From Viridibacillus sp050278625 (GTDB lineage Bacteria > Bacillota > Bacilli > Bacillales_A > Planococcaceae): a stretch of 64,000 nucleotides of DNA. Shown here piece after piece: positions 52,004-60,250 of this stretch (position 1 is its first letter; every line of letters starts with the position of its first letter). Under the pieces are notes generated by a model, which made no database searches, was not told the DNA's origin, and worked only from the letters and a program-made list of their open reading frames with translations. The stretch is taken from contig NZ_JBNNTI010000005.1 in NCBI RefSeq assembly GCF_050278625.1, forward strand, positions 58,220 to 122,219, in the 5' to 3' direction. Position numbers and translations under genes: made by a program.

Positions 52004-52369
52004 ATGTTTACTTCTTTTATAATTGCTTTTATTATTGGCGGATTGATATGTGTAATTGGTCAATTGCTGATGGATGTAGGTAAATTAACGCCTGCTCATA
52101 CATTAAGCATACTTGTTGTCACAGGTGCAATTTTAGATGGGTTTGGCTTATATGAACCCCTTATTGATTTTGCTGGCGCAGGCGCAACAATCCCTATTAC
52201 GTCATTTGGTAATTCCTTGACACACGGTGCTTTGGCAGAAGTTGAAAAACATGGCTGGATTGGAGTTTTAACTGGAATGTTCGAAGTGACGAGTTCAGGT
52301 ATTAGTGCAGCTATTATATTTGGATTTATTGGCGCTTTAATTTTCCGTTCTAAAGGAAATATCGACTAG
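52004..52369 (+). CDS. spoVAEB: Stage V sporulation protein AEB
   Basis: The 121-residue membrane protein is related to SpoVAC (FAGAGATIPITSFGNSLTHGA). The trio spoVAC-spoVAD-spoVAEB is the core DPA channel. GAGGGAA precedes the ATG. The operon lacks spoVAA, spoVAB, spoVAEA and spoVAF, so this may be the second, transferred type of spoVA cluster or the sole minimal set; that cannot be told from this window. Confidence 0.93.
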   Translation: MFTSFIIAFIIGGLICVIGQLLMDVGKLTPAHTLSILVVTGAILDGFGLYEPLIDFAGAGATIPITSFGNSLTHGALAEVEKHGWIGVLTGMFEVTSSGISAAIIFGFIGALIFRSKGNID

Positions 52370-52435
52370 TTCAAACGCCCTCTTCTTTCTGTAAACCGTT
52401 GCATACAATACGGTTAGAGAGAGGAGGGATTTCTT

Positions 52436-52588
52436 ATGTCTGGATTCTCAGGTTATGGTTACGGCTACGGCGGTGGCTTTGGCGGCGGAAACGAATGCTA
52501 CTATGGCGGCCGTGGCCATGGTTCAACGTTTATCCTAATCGTTGTTCTGTTCATCTTGTTGATTATTGTCGGAGCAAGCTTTATCTAA
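52436..52588 (+). CDS. YjcZ-family sporulation peptide
   Basis: This 50-residue peptide begins MSGFSGYGYGYGGGFGGG and ends with one membrane helix (FILIVVLFILLIIVGASFI), the YjcZ/tiny-TM family of spore-associated peptides. GAGGAGGG precedes the ATG by 7 nt. It has no paralogue in the window. Upstream the palindrome AACCGT...ACGGTT surrounds CATACAATA, a sigma-K-like -10 without a fitting -35. Confidence 0.88.
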   Translation: MSGFSGYGYGYGGGFGGGNECYYGGRGHGSTFILIVVLFILLIIVGASFI

Positions 52589-52601
52589 GGGGGGGACTTA
52601 A

Positions 52602-52847
52602 ATGCAAAGCTCATTCTTTCGAAAAATTGAAGGAAAAACGGGCGTACCAATGGAAGATGTACTTGCATTAGCAAACGCTATTCAATATGCAGATTTTCAA
52701 GACGAACGCCAAATTCGCCAAATTATTCGTAAAGTTTCCCAACTAGCAAATAAACCAGTAACAAAAGAGCTAGAAGAAAAAATCGTCGCATCTATCTTAA
52801 AAGATGGTAATTCTTTAGATTTAAATAAAATTCAAAAAATGCTATAG
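52602..52847 (+). CDS. spoVIF: Stage VI sporulation protein F
   Basis: The 81-residue SpoVIF (YjcC) family protein has FRKIEGKTGVPMEDVLALAN and IRQIIRKVSQLANKPVTKE. SpoVIF helps GerE-dependent late coat assembly in B. subtilis. AAGGGGGGA precedes the ATG, 13 nt after the YjcZ-type gene. Confidence 0.9.
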   Translation: MQSSFFRKIEGKTGVPMEDVLALANAIQYADFQDERQIRQIIRKVSQLANKPVTKELEEKIVASILKDGNSLDLNKIQKML

Positions 52848-52932
52848 CATACAATTATATTTTCAATAATATAATAACTTAAGTCGAAAAAATGTCTTTG
52901 CAGGAAAAGTTATAGTATAGGAGGTGGTTGTT

Positions 52933-53235
52933 ATGGGCTACATTTTACCAGTTCAGCCTTTACAAGCAACGCAATATGCCGAACGTATGAACATGAAACC
53001 GTATAATTTCGCTCATGTAAATGCAATAACAAAAGTAAAGAAGCAATCTCATTTTGAACGAGAACTTGAAAAGCGTGCTGAATTCACTGAAAAGAAATTG
53101 AACAATGAAAAAAACAAAAATCGTTGGAACTCCCTTCAAGTCCATCAACAATTCATCCATCCTAACCCAGCAGAGTTATCAAGATTTGAACTAAAGGTTA
53201 CTGATAGAGGTAAATATTATAGTAAATATGTTTAA
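52933..53235 (+). CDS. Conserved hypothetical protein
   Basis: This 100-residue soluble, basic protein starts MGYILPVQPLQATQYAERMN after GGAGGTGG. It has a charged helix (about 35-65) and a C-terminal HPNPAELSRFELKVTDRGKY. No recognised domain. It lies between sporulation genes and yjcF, so sporulation expression is possible but unproven. A strong terminator follows. Confidence 0.65.
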   Translation: MGYILPVQPLQATQYAERMNMKPYNFAHVNAITKVKKQSHFERELEKRAEFTEKKLNNEKNKNRWNSLQVHQQFIHPNPAELSRFELKVTDRGKYYSKYV

Positions 53236-53283
53236 AAAACACTATAGACGATTATCTAACCGGTACTTCGAATAATAAAAAGG

Positions 53284-53328
53284 AGCCAATCCATGGTTGA
53301 GTTTGCAATCAACCGTGGATGGCTCTTT
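53284..53328 (+). terminator. Terminator after the 52933 gene
   Basis: A long stem pairs 53284-53300 with 53309-53324 (AGCC...TTGA with TCAA...GGCT), followed by T5. Confidence 0.9.
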
Positions 53329-53380
53329 TTGTTGTAGATTTTAGGCATATATCTAAAAAATAAAAACATTTACTAAATAA

Positions 53381-53417
53381 AAAAGCTACTAAAACGTTAT
53401 TCAGCGTTTTAGCAACT
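53381..53417 (-). terminator. Terminator of the yjcH-yjcG-yjcF group
   Basis: On the minus strand CTAAAACGC and CGTTTTAG with a short loop are followed by AGCTTTTTTATTT. Confidence 0.85.
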
Positions 53418-53422
53418 TATTA

Positions 53423-53851
53423 TTAGAATTCCTTTTCCATTGCGCGATGTGGAATGCCAGAATCCAAAAATTCAGGTGATGTAATAACATAATCTTGTTT
53501 TTCGTAGAAAGGAATGGCATGTGTTTGAGCATTTAGCTTCACTTTTGCTAATTGATGACCTTTAGCGAATTTCTCTAAGTGTGTCATCATTAAAACACCG
53601 ATTTGCTTTCTTCGAAAATCAGGTAAAACACAAACACGGTCCACTTTAGCTATATTACCGTCAAATATTCGTACTCGACCTGCTGCAATCGGTGCTTCGC
53701 CATTGTATGCTACGAAATGTGTTGCTTCTTTGTCGTATTCATCTTTTTCTAAAGGAAGAGGAACACCCTGCTCTTTAACGAAGACTTCCTCTCGAACAAA
53801 GAAAGCGTCTCGTAACTCTTTCTTTGTCTCAACAATTTTAGCAAAAACCAA
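53423..53851 (-). CDS. yjcF: GNAT acetyltransferase YjcF
   Basis: The 142-residue GNAT protein aligns with B. subtilis YjcF (140 residues): FFVREEVFVKEQGV, VDRVCVLPDFRRKQIGVLMM (acetyl-CoA loop, slightly off the R/QxxGxG/A consensus), LNAQTHAIPFYEK. It starts at TTG, 3 nt behind yjcG. The substrate is unknown. Confidence 0.9.
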   Translation of the reverse strand: MVFAKIVETKKELRDAFFVREEVFVKEQGVPLPLEKDEYDKEATHFVAYNGEAPIAAGRVRIFDGNIAKVDRVCVLPDFRRKQIGVLMMTHLEKFAKGHQLAKVKLNAQTHAIPFYEKQDYVITSPEFLDSGIPHRAMEKEF

Positions 53852-53854
53852 AAA

Positions 53855-54370
53855 TTACTCAGTCCCAGACAGTCGGAAAGTTTCGTAAACCGTCCAAGAA
53901 CCGTCTTCTAATTGATAAAGTAAATGAATACGATCAATAACTTCTTCAGAATCGACATTTGTCATGCGTAGTTGACCATAAATATCATCGTGTTCACCTG
54001 AGGACATATCTTGTGCAATTGTAATATGCGGCACAAATTTATATTCTGGTTGTTGTCCGAATGATTTAGCATGCAATGCTTCATGTAATTTTTGAAGCTG
54101 TTCAGTTGCTTCCACTTTTAGATAGATAGCATTGTTCACTGGCGCAAATGAACTTACTTTTGATACGTGAATTGAAAGCGGTTTAACCTGTTTACTAATT
54201 TCTTGAATCATATTAGTAATGTCGTTCACTTTTGAATCATCTACTTCAAAAACACTTTTTAAAGTAATATGAGGTGTGATTTTAGAAAAATGCGTGTCAT
54301 ATCTTTTTCTATATGAATTTGCAAAGTCTTGTAATTTCTTAGATGGAAATGCAACGATACCGTATTTCAT
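53855..54370 (-). CDS. yjcG: 2H phosphoesterase YjcG (2'-5' RNA ligase-like)
   Basis: The 171-residue protein has two HxT motifs, PHITLK (about residue 33) and PHITIA (about 117), the hallmark of the 2H phosphoesterase fold. YjcG structures are known but the substrate is not. AGGAGG precedes the ATG. Probably an operon with yjcF. Confidence 0.93.
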   Translation of the reverse strand: MKYGIVAFPSKKLQDFANSYRKRYDTHFSKITPHITLKSVFEVDDSKVNDITNMIQEISKQVKPLSIHVSKVSSFAPVNNAIYLKVEATEQLQKLHEALHAKSFGQQPEYKFVPHITIAQDMSSGEHDDIYGQLRMTNVDSEEVIDRIHLLYQLEDGSWTVYETFRLSGTE

Positions 54371-54457
54371 TATTCCGTACCTCCTAAGTAGTTTTATATA
54401 GTTTTTCTTAATTTTCAGTATAACAGAAAAAAGGAAATATTCATTATGAAATCCATG

Positions 54458-55180
54458 TTATTTACTAAAGTTTTGTTTTATGACACGTTTTAAGTCAGGT
54501 TGCCAAAACTTCCATGAGTGATTTCCTTCGAATTCATCGTAGAAAGTAGAAAAGCCTTTGTTGACTATCAACTCATGTAATTCGCGGTTAGGAGTTAGAA
54601 AATCCTTCACACTCTTATCCATTGTTACCACCTCGTGTTCCTTTTTACCAATTACGTGATAAATAGAAAAAGCACTAACTTCTTGTACTTGGTGCACTCT
54701 TTCTAGAACTTCGTCATTTACTAGAGGTGACTGCATTAATACTTTACCAAAAATGTTCGGATATTGTATTGCTGCTAGTAAGGATACTGTTGCAGCCTGC
54801 GAATCTCCAATCAATGCACGGCCCATACCCATTTGATATGTGGAATAATGCTCATCTATATAAGGAACAAGTTCATGTGCTAAAAATCGCAAGTAAGCTT
54901 GGTGTTTTTCTCCATTTGGCAAATATTTTTGTCGTCGATCCTCTACGCTTTTATAAGGTATACCTACAATTATTAAATTTTCAATTTCTCCCTGCTCTAA
55001 ATAGTCATCTACTACTCGAGAAATACGACCGAGTTGAAAATAATCTTTACCATCGGATGCGATTAAAACTGAGTATTTATAAAGTGGTGAATAGTTTGCA
55101 GGTAAGTAAACTAATAGATGGATATCCTCTTGTAAGGATTCGCTGAAAAAATCTATGTCTGTGATTGTGCCACGAGTCAA
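54458..55180 (-). CDS. yjcH: Esterase-like protein YjcH (enterochelin esterase fold)
   Basis: The 240-residue alpha/beta hydrolase resembles enterochelin esterases: LLVYLPANYSPLYKYSVLIASDG, the nucleophile region ALIGDSQAA (GDSQA), and a His near the end in EGNHSWKFW. I start it at the TTG at 55180 because GAAGGAGTG precedes it and 240 residues equals B. subtilis YjcH; the frame runs on to 55303. It is divergent from the PgpA-like gene. Confidence 0.9.
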   Translation of the reverse strand: MTRGTITDIDFFSESLQEDIHLLVYLPANYSPLYKYSVLIASDGKDYFQLGRISRVVDDYLEQGEIENLIIVGIPYKSVEDRRQKYLPNGEKHQAYLRFLAHELVPYIDEHYSTYQMGMGRALIGDSQAATVSLLAAIQYPNIFGKVLMQSPLVNDEVLERVHQVQEVSAFSIYHVIGKKEHEVVTMDKSVKDFLTPNRELHELIVNKGFSTFYDEFEGNHSWKFWQPDLKRVIKQNFSK

Positions 55181-55282
55181 AGCTGTCACTCCTTCATTTT
55201 TCTGTACGAAAATTGTAACATATAAGAAAGTAAAGGTATAATGGTAATCATAAAGAACTATATATAGAAATGAGGATGGATC

Positions 55283-55843
55283 ATGTATAATAAAAAACTT
55301 CAAGTTTCATCAGAAGTTGTCGCTAAAGCGGCACGTGATGCTTTAGAACGTCGCGGTGTTACATTAAAGGATATCGCGGAAATTGTGTATGAAATGCAAT
55401 ACGCATATAATGATGGACTATCACTAGATCATTGTATTGAATCTGTTGATAAAGTACTTCATAAACGTGAAATTCAACATGCAATTTTAGTTGGAATTGA
55501 GTTAGATGAATTAGCAGAGAAAAAGTTATTATCGGCGCCACTACAACAATTAGTAGAGTCAGATGAAGGACTATTTGGCGTTGATGAGACAATCGCTCTA
55601 GGATCAGTATTTACTTACGGTAGTATTGCTGTAACAACTTTTGGACATTTAGACAAACAGAAAATTGGAATAATACAGCAGCTTGATACTAAAGCTGGTG
55701 ATGGTGTACACACATTCCTAGATGATTTAGTAGGTAGTATTGCTGCATCTGCCGCATCACGCCTAGCACATCGTATTCGTGATCTAGAAGAGCAAGGGAA
55801 ATCAATCAAAGACATTGATCCAAACGGTACTTCAATAGTTTAA
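55283..55843 (+). CDS. PgpA-like phosphatidylglycerophosphatase family protein (YutG-like)
   Basis: The 186-residue soluble protein aligns with the bacterial PgpA/YutG family: ALERRGVTLKDIAEIVY, SVDKVLHKREIQHAILVGIELD, and VHTFLDDLVGSIAASAASRLAHR. YutG was assigned phosphatidylglycerophosphatase activity from family membership. GAGGATGG before the ATG; a terminator follows. Confidence 0.85.
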   Translation: MYNKKLQVSSEVVAKAARDALERRGVTLKDIAEIVYEMQYAYNDGLSLDHCIESVDKVLHKREIQHAILVGIELDELAEKKLLSAPLQQLVESDEGLFGVDETIALGSVFTYGSIAVTTFGHLDKQKIGIIQQLDTKAGDGVHTFLDDLVGSIAASAASRLAHRIRDLEEQGKSIKDIDPNGTSIV

Positions 55844-55856
55844 TAAAAATCTAGTC

Positions 55857-55893
55857 AATACCCAGATCTCTGCCGAAGACTGGGTATTTTTTT
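55857..55893 (+). terminator. Terminator after the PgpA-like gene
   Basis: AATACCCAG (55857-55865) pairs with CTGGGTATT (55880-55888), followed by T5. Confidence 0.88.
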
Positions 55894-55957
55894 ACGTTAA
55901 ATGTTGAAAGTAAGCCGATAAGTATTAGTCTATGTTAAAATTGCGAGGGTGATGACA

Positions 55958-56719
55958 ATGAAAAAATGGGGACTCCTTCTTATCGGCTGTCTAGTATTCA
56001 TACTACAAGCATGTACAGAAGTAAAAGAGACAAAAACAAATGACTCAAAAAATCGAATCGATGTCGAAGTGGTAAGTATTATGGACGGCGATACGATTAA
56101 AGTAAAATACGACGGAGAAACAAAAAAAGTACGTTATTTATTAGTAGATGCGCCTGAAATGTATCATAAGCAATTAGGGGAGCAACCTTTTGGACGAGAA
56201 GCACAAACTCGTAATCGTGAAATATTGAACAACGCAAAGCAAGTTTCAATTGAATTTGATGTCGGTGAACATGAAGATAAATATGGTCGCCTTCTAGCTT
56301 ACATATATGCGGATGGGAAAAGCGTTCAAGAGCAACTAATTCGGGAAGGTCTTGTACGAGTTGGCTACATTTATGAGCCGAATACGACAAATGTGAAAGA
56401 TTTTGAGAAAATACAAGATGAAGCAAAATCATCAAGAAAAGGTATTTGGCAATATGATGGCTATGTAACAAACCGAGGCTTCGATAAATCGGCCGTGAAA
56501 AATGGGCTGCCTACTGAAGGACAATCTAAAACCACAAATAAATCAGATAACTCATATCAATTTAACAACACTAGTTGTTCTATTAAGGGTAATATTAATA
56601 GTAAGGGAAATAAGATTTATCATATGCCAGGTTCTAACAATTATGATGTAGTAAAAGAAGAAAAAATGTTCTGTACTGAAAAAGAAGCTGAGCAAGCAGG
56701 GTTTAAAAAAGCTAGTTAG
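55958..56719 (+). CDS. Thermonuclease (SNase) lipoprotein
   Basis: The 253-residue secreted lipoprotein (lipobox LQAC, Cys about 19) has a staphylococcal nuclease domain (about 33-165): IMDGDTIKVK, RYLLVDAPEM with the catalytic Arg and Glu, and DKYGRLLAYIYADGKSVQEQL with the second Arg. A Cys-containing C-terminal module (YHMPGSNNYDV, MFCTEKEAEQAGFKKA) is often appended to SNases. It probably degrades extracellular DNA or RNA with Ca2+. ATG at 55958 after GAGGGTG. Confidence 0.93.
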   Translation: MKKWGLLLIGCLVFILQACTEVKETKTNDSKNRIDVEVVSIMDGDTIKVKYDGETKKVRYLLVDAPEMYHKQLGEQPFGREAQTRNREILNNAKQVSIEFDVGEHEDKYGRLLAYIYADGKSVQEQLIREGLVRVGYIYEPNTTNVKDFEKIQDEAKSSRKGIWQYDGYVTNRGFDKSAVKNGLPTEGQSKTTNKSDNSYQFNNTSCSIKGNINSKGNKIYHMPGSNNYDVVKEEKMFCTEKEAEQAGFKKAS

Positions 56720-56729
56720 AAAATGAAAA

Positions 56730-56763
56730 GGAACTTCTCGCATTTGCGAAAAGTTCTTTTTTA
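56730..56763 (+). terminator. Terminator after the nuclease gene
   Basis: GAACTT plus TCGC (56731-56741) pair with GCGA plus AAGTTC (56746-56756) across single-base bulges, followed by six T. Confidence 0.88.
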
Positions 56764-56789
56764 TCTTTACTCGGAGCTTTTTGGCTTTT

Positions 56790-57065
56790 CATCATTTATG
56801 TTTTGCTAAATTAAAACCATGACGTTTAAAAAAGCGTAATCGTTTTTCGGTGTCTTCGTCAGCTAGATCAAGTAATTCTACTTCCAAAACAATAGGTTTG
56901 CCATTCCTTTTTAAATCCTCTAAAACTTTTCCACCAACCTAATCCCTCACCAAGTGCAGATGTAAAAACCTATAAATAATCAACAAATAAAAAATCGAGT
57001 GATCTACATATGTTAAGACGAATTTTTCGCCTTTCATTCAATTTTTCAATCCAATCCATAAGTAT
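56790..57065 (-). pseudogene. Decayed GNAT acetyltransferase fragment
   Basis: Read on the minus strand, MDWIEKLNERRKIRLNICRS starts at about 57063, meets an in-frame stop, and a shifted frame continues GKVLEDLKRNGKPIVLEVEL and RLRFFKRHGFNLAKHK, the end of a GNAT domain. Stop plus frameshift plus missing middle parts mark it as dead. Confidence 0.65.
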
Positions 57066-57211
57066 AACCCCTTCCAGCGTAACTTTATTATGCAGTGTAT
57101 TGTTGTACAAATAAAAGAGTAATACATCAAAAGAATGAGATTAAGCTCAACAAAATGAAGGAGTCAAGAAATTTGGATAGATGCTAATATTCTTTCAAAG
57201 GGGTGGTTAGT

Positions 57212-57610
57212 ATGAGTAGCGAATGGTCGGCAAGTATGCAAGTGGTACAAGTAAGAGTTGCAAGACCTACAGATCAAATACAACAATTAGAACGTTTTTA
57301 TTGTGATGGTTTAGGGTTGAATAAAATTGGGGCATTTACCGGGCGGGGCTATGATGGACTTCCAAACGCAACATATCATTTGGAATTTACACAACATATA
57401 GATGGGAGTCCTTGTCCAGCACCCTCTAAAGATAATTTAATAGTATTTTATCTACCAAATCAGCAACAGATTAATGCGATTATCAAGAGATTAGGTGAGT
57501 TAGGCTATAATACAGTTCCTCCAGAAAACCCCTATTGGGAGAAGGAAGGCAATACAATCGAGGACCCTGATGGGTGGAGAGTTGTGTTAATGCATACAGC
57601 TGGAATTTAA
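57212..57610 (+). CDS. VOC-family (glyoxalase/dioxygenase fold) protein
   Basis: The 132-residue vicinal-oxygen-chelate protein resembles B. subtilis YycE: RVARPTDQIQQLERFYCDGLGL, LEFTQH, and NTIEDPDGWRVVLMH at the end. The Glu and His positions for metal are partly present. The function is unknown. AAGGGGTGG precedes the ATG at 57212; 40 nt later begins the phosphatase gene. Confidence 0.85.
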   Translation: MSSEWSASMQVVQVRVARPTDQIQQLERFYCDGLGLNKIGAFTGRGYDGLPNATYHLEFTQHIDGSPCPAPSKDNLIVFYLPNQQQINAIIKRLGELGYNTVPPENPYWEKEGNTIEDPDGWRVVLMHTAGI

Positions 57611-57650
57611 TATGATACTCTAAAGTAAAGTTGATTTAGGGGGCGCTCAT

Positions 57651-58244
57651 ATGACTGAAATTTGTGTAGTAAGGCATGGAGAGACAGATTGGAATACACT
57701 TGGAAAATTGCAAGGAGTAACGGATGTGCCTCTCAATAACAGAGGTATACAGCAAGCAAAAGAGTGTGGTGTGTTTTTCAAAAATGCTAACTGGTCTGCA
57801 ATTTTTACAAGTCCATTATCAAGAGCGAAACGTACAGCGGTGATAATCAACGAACAATTACACATACCACTTATAGAAATTGAGGCATTTAAAGAACGTT
57901 CTTTTGGTGACGCAGAAGGTATGGACATAGAAGAACGAATAAAGGTATTTCCAAATAAACAATACTCAAATCAAGAATCTTTGGACGTTTTACTTGCAAG
58001 GTTACGAAACGGAATTGTTGATATTCACGAGCAGTATCGAAACGACAAAGTTATTCTAGTCGCTCACGGAGCAGTTATTCATGCACTCTTTACACTACTT
58101 GAGAATGGTGATACTTTTCCGCAGGAAGTACGATTAACAAATGCAGGAATCAGTTATATTTCAATTCAAGATGATAGATGGCTACTTGGTGATTTCAACC
58201 AATCAGCGCATTTATCGCAAGTCAGTGAAATAGGAAAGATTTAA
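57651..58244 (+). CDS. Histidine phosphatase family protein (phosphoglycerate mutase-like)
   Basis: The 197-residue 2H-phosphatase has RHGETDWN (phospho-His9), SPLSRAKRTA, and the second catalytic His in VAHGAVIH. Such enzymes (CobC, PhoE, YhfR types) dephosphorylate small molecules. AGGGGG precedes the ATG. Probably co-transcribed with the VOC gene. The substrate is unknown. Confidence 0.9.
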   Translation: MTEICVVRHGETDWNTLGKLQGVTDVPLNNRGIQQAKECGVFFKNANWSAIFTSPLSRAKRTAVIINEQLHIPLIEIEAFKERSFGDAEGMDIEERIKVFPNKQYSNQESLDVLLARLRNGIVDIHEQYRNDKVILVAHGAVIHALFTLLENGDTFPQEVRLTNAGISYISIQDDRWLLGDFNQSAHLSQVSEIGKI

Positions 58245-58450
58245 GGTGTGTATGATTTTATGCATATCTTTTTTATATTAGATATAGATTCCCTCTATTC
58301 AATAAAGTTATTAATTAAAGGTATTTTTTGAATTGCAATTGGCGTATTTTTAATAAGTATTACGATATCACCTGTTAAAAAGAAACAGGTAATAAAGAGA
58401 TAGATTATTTACTTTAGACATCTATTCATACATAAGAATATAAGCTTCAG

Positions 58451-58493
58451 AAAAAGGTAGTCCCTTTACATTAAAGGTACTAGCCTTTTTAAA
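58451..58493 (+). terminator. Terminator about 200 nt after the phosphatase gene
   Basis: AAAAAGG and AGT (58451-58461) pair with ACT and CCTTTTT (58479-58490), with CCTTT/AAAGG within. Between 58245 and 58450 a short frame, IAIGVFLISITISPVKKK, looks like the end of a lost membrane protein. Confidence 0.75.
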
Positions 58494-58540
58494 TTTCATT
58501 CTAAATCAATATTTTTGGAAATATTTGAAACGAAATGATA

Positions 58541-58697
58541 CTTTCGGCTGTAGCTAGGGTTCCGCTTTTACAAGGTTAGTGACCAAGGGCTACATCTTCT
58601 GTCATTATGCAGAAGACACCTATTGACATAAAAGATCCGAGGGGAAATGTTCCGTGTATTTCGTATGCACTGATTTTTTCCTGCTCGGAGTTTTTTG
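58541..58697 (+). promoter_or_regulatory. ykkC-like riboswitch candidate with terminator
   Basis: P1 CTTTCGG (58541-58547) can pair with CCGAGGG (58637-58643). Inside, TGTAGC/GCTACA closes a loop with the ykkC hallmark CTAGGGTTCCG. A second hairpin, TCTTCTG/CAGAAGA, precedes ACATAAAAGATCCGAG, comparable to the ATAAAAGCCCGGGAG end of guanidine-I aptamers. The P1 3' strand also pairs with CTGCTCGGAG (58681-58690), followed by T6, giving a terminator that excludes P1. Other ykkC-conserved bases (GGTCCGAGAGA) are not matched, so it may be a variant or a decayed copy. Confidence 0.55.
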
Positions 58698-58699
58698 CA

Positions 58700-59614
58700 T
58701 TTTAGATGAGATAGGGGCAGTTGAAATGAAATTTTTAAAGTATATAAACAAAAATAAGTCTCATTAAGTAAAAGGAAATAGGATATCAGATATTAGTGAA
58801 ATTGTTTCAGCTAATATTTGGGCAGCTTTAATATTGTTCATATTTATTATTTCTTTTCTTGAGCTCCTCTAAATGCGGAGTTTTTTGTGTAGAAAAATGT
58901 TTTATACTAAATAATGGGACTTGTGTAAAAAATGTTGATAAATATAAAAATAGGGAATAAGCAGAAAACTTCTATATTTGCGACTTTCATGATTTCTTTT
59001 TTTGATGTTGGTTATACTACTGTGAAATGAATTATCTTTGATTCGTTTTCAATTTCCCCAACTCTCATTAGTTTTATGACAGTTTTCTTTTTTTATTGTG
59101 TATTAATAATTGCAACGGTTATTGGTGTATTTATTTTTTGAAGGTATGCAAGGATTCCTTCTAATGCTTAAAGTTTCTATAGTTTTGTTATTGCCTAAAA
59201 TTTGTTGTGTCACTTACTACAAAAATTCTTATCCTTAGCCAATATTGTTAGTTTTGTAAATTGAAAAACCTCCTACTATATTAAAATGGTGGGTATTTTG
59301 TCGAAAAATAATTCATTTGCAAAAAATTTCGATATTGACAAGGAGATGTTAGATTTATCAATGGATTGAGCCTGATAATTAAGGGCTTTATTGCACCGGG
59401 ATATATATTTTTCGACAAAATTCGATAAAGAAAACGATGTGATTCACCACATTGGAACAATATTTTTGCGAAATTGTGAACGCTAATATTACAGGATTGT
59501 AAAAGTTGTCATAGAATATTAAAAAATAGCAGATATTCTATTAAATTATTGTTAAGCTAATTTAGCGTTCAGAACAAATCTACGTTTTGACACTAACTTT
59601 TTCAGGAGGAATTT
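58700..59614. other. Gene-poor stretch with decayed small membrane ORFs
   Basis: After the ykkC-like leader an ATG at 58726 (AGGGGC upstream) gives MKFLKYINKNKSH, a TAA, then in the same frame VKGNRISDISEIVSANIWAA and a hydrophobic end at about 58870, so one nonsense change breaks a roughly 48-codon membrane peptide. At about 58932 a second frame starts MLINIKIGNKQKTSIFATF, meets a TGA, and continues in frame through two hydrophobic stretches to about 59142. No intact gene is supported. A sizeable inverted repeat lies at 59296-59420. Confidence 0.5.
59296..59420. repeat. 15-bp perfect inverted repeat around 95 nt
   Basis: TTTTGTCGAAAAATA (59296-59310) is the exact complement of TATTTTTCGACAAAA (59406-59420). 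The 95-nt interior has no gene. Confidence 0.8.
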
Positions 59615-60235
59615 ATGTTTAATCGAAAAAAGCCAGATCCATTCTTTGAAGCTTTAGCAAAAATTGCTGTAAATGTGCAGGAGGCAATGCATTATGCCAA
59701 TGACTTCCGCATTCATAGTTTGGAAGACTTAGAAGAAATTAGCAAACGAATGAAAAAATATGAAACGGATGGGGATTCTCTCATTCATGAATTAATCGTG
59801 ATGCTTAATAAATCATTTATGACCCCAATTGAGAGAGAGGATATTCTAGCGCTTGCCAACAGTATGGATGACGTTCTTGATGGAATGGAAGAATGTATCG
59901 CACACTTTGACATGTTCTCGTTAATCGATATCGATGAATCAATGAATACATTTATCAGTTATATTGTGAAAAGTGCTGATGAAATTGTAAAAGCAATGGA
60001 ATTATTAAAAACGAAAAACTTAATTGGTATGCGTGATCATGCCATTTTAATAAAAGATTATGAAAGCAAATGTGATGAAGTGCTTCGTACGTCCATTAAG
60101 CAACTATTCTTGCATGAAAAAGATCCAATCCAACTAATCAAGTTCAAGGATATCTACGAACAATTAGAGGATATTGCAGATGATTGCCAAAATGTAGCGA
60201 ATACTATGGAAACTATTATTATGCGTAATGCATAG
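59615..60235 (+). CDS. DUF47 PhoU-like regulator of Pit
   Basis: The 206-residue helical DUF47/PhoU-like protein starts MFNRKKPDPFFEALAKIAVN and has repeated acidic metal-binding helices (EDILALANSMDDVLDGMEE, LEDIADDCQNVANTME). It is always paired with a Pit phosphate transporter, as YkaA with Pit in B. subtilis, and is thought to control its activity. CAGGAGGA precedes the ATG; pit begins 15 nt after its stop. Confidence 0.92.
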   Translation: MFNRKKPDPFFEALAKIAVNVQEAMHYANDFRIHSLEDLEEISKRMKKYETDGDSLIHELIVMLNKSFMTPIEREDILALANSMDDVLDGMEECIAHFDMFSLIDIDESMNTFISYIVKSADEIVKAMELLKTKNLIGMRDHAILIKDYESKCDEVLRTSIKQLFLHEKDPIQLIKFKDIYEQLEDIADDCQNVANTMETIIMRNA

Positions 60236-60250
60236 GAGCAGGAGTCACGA

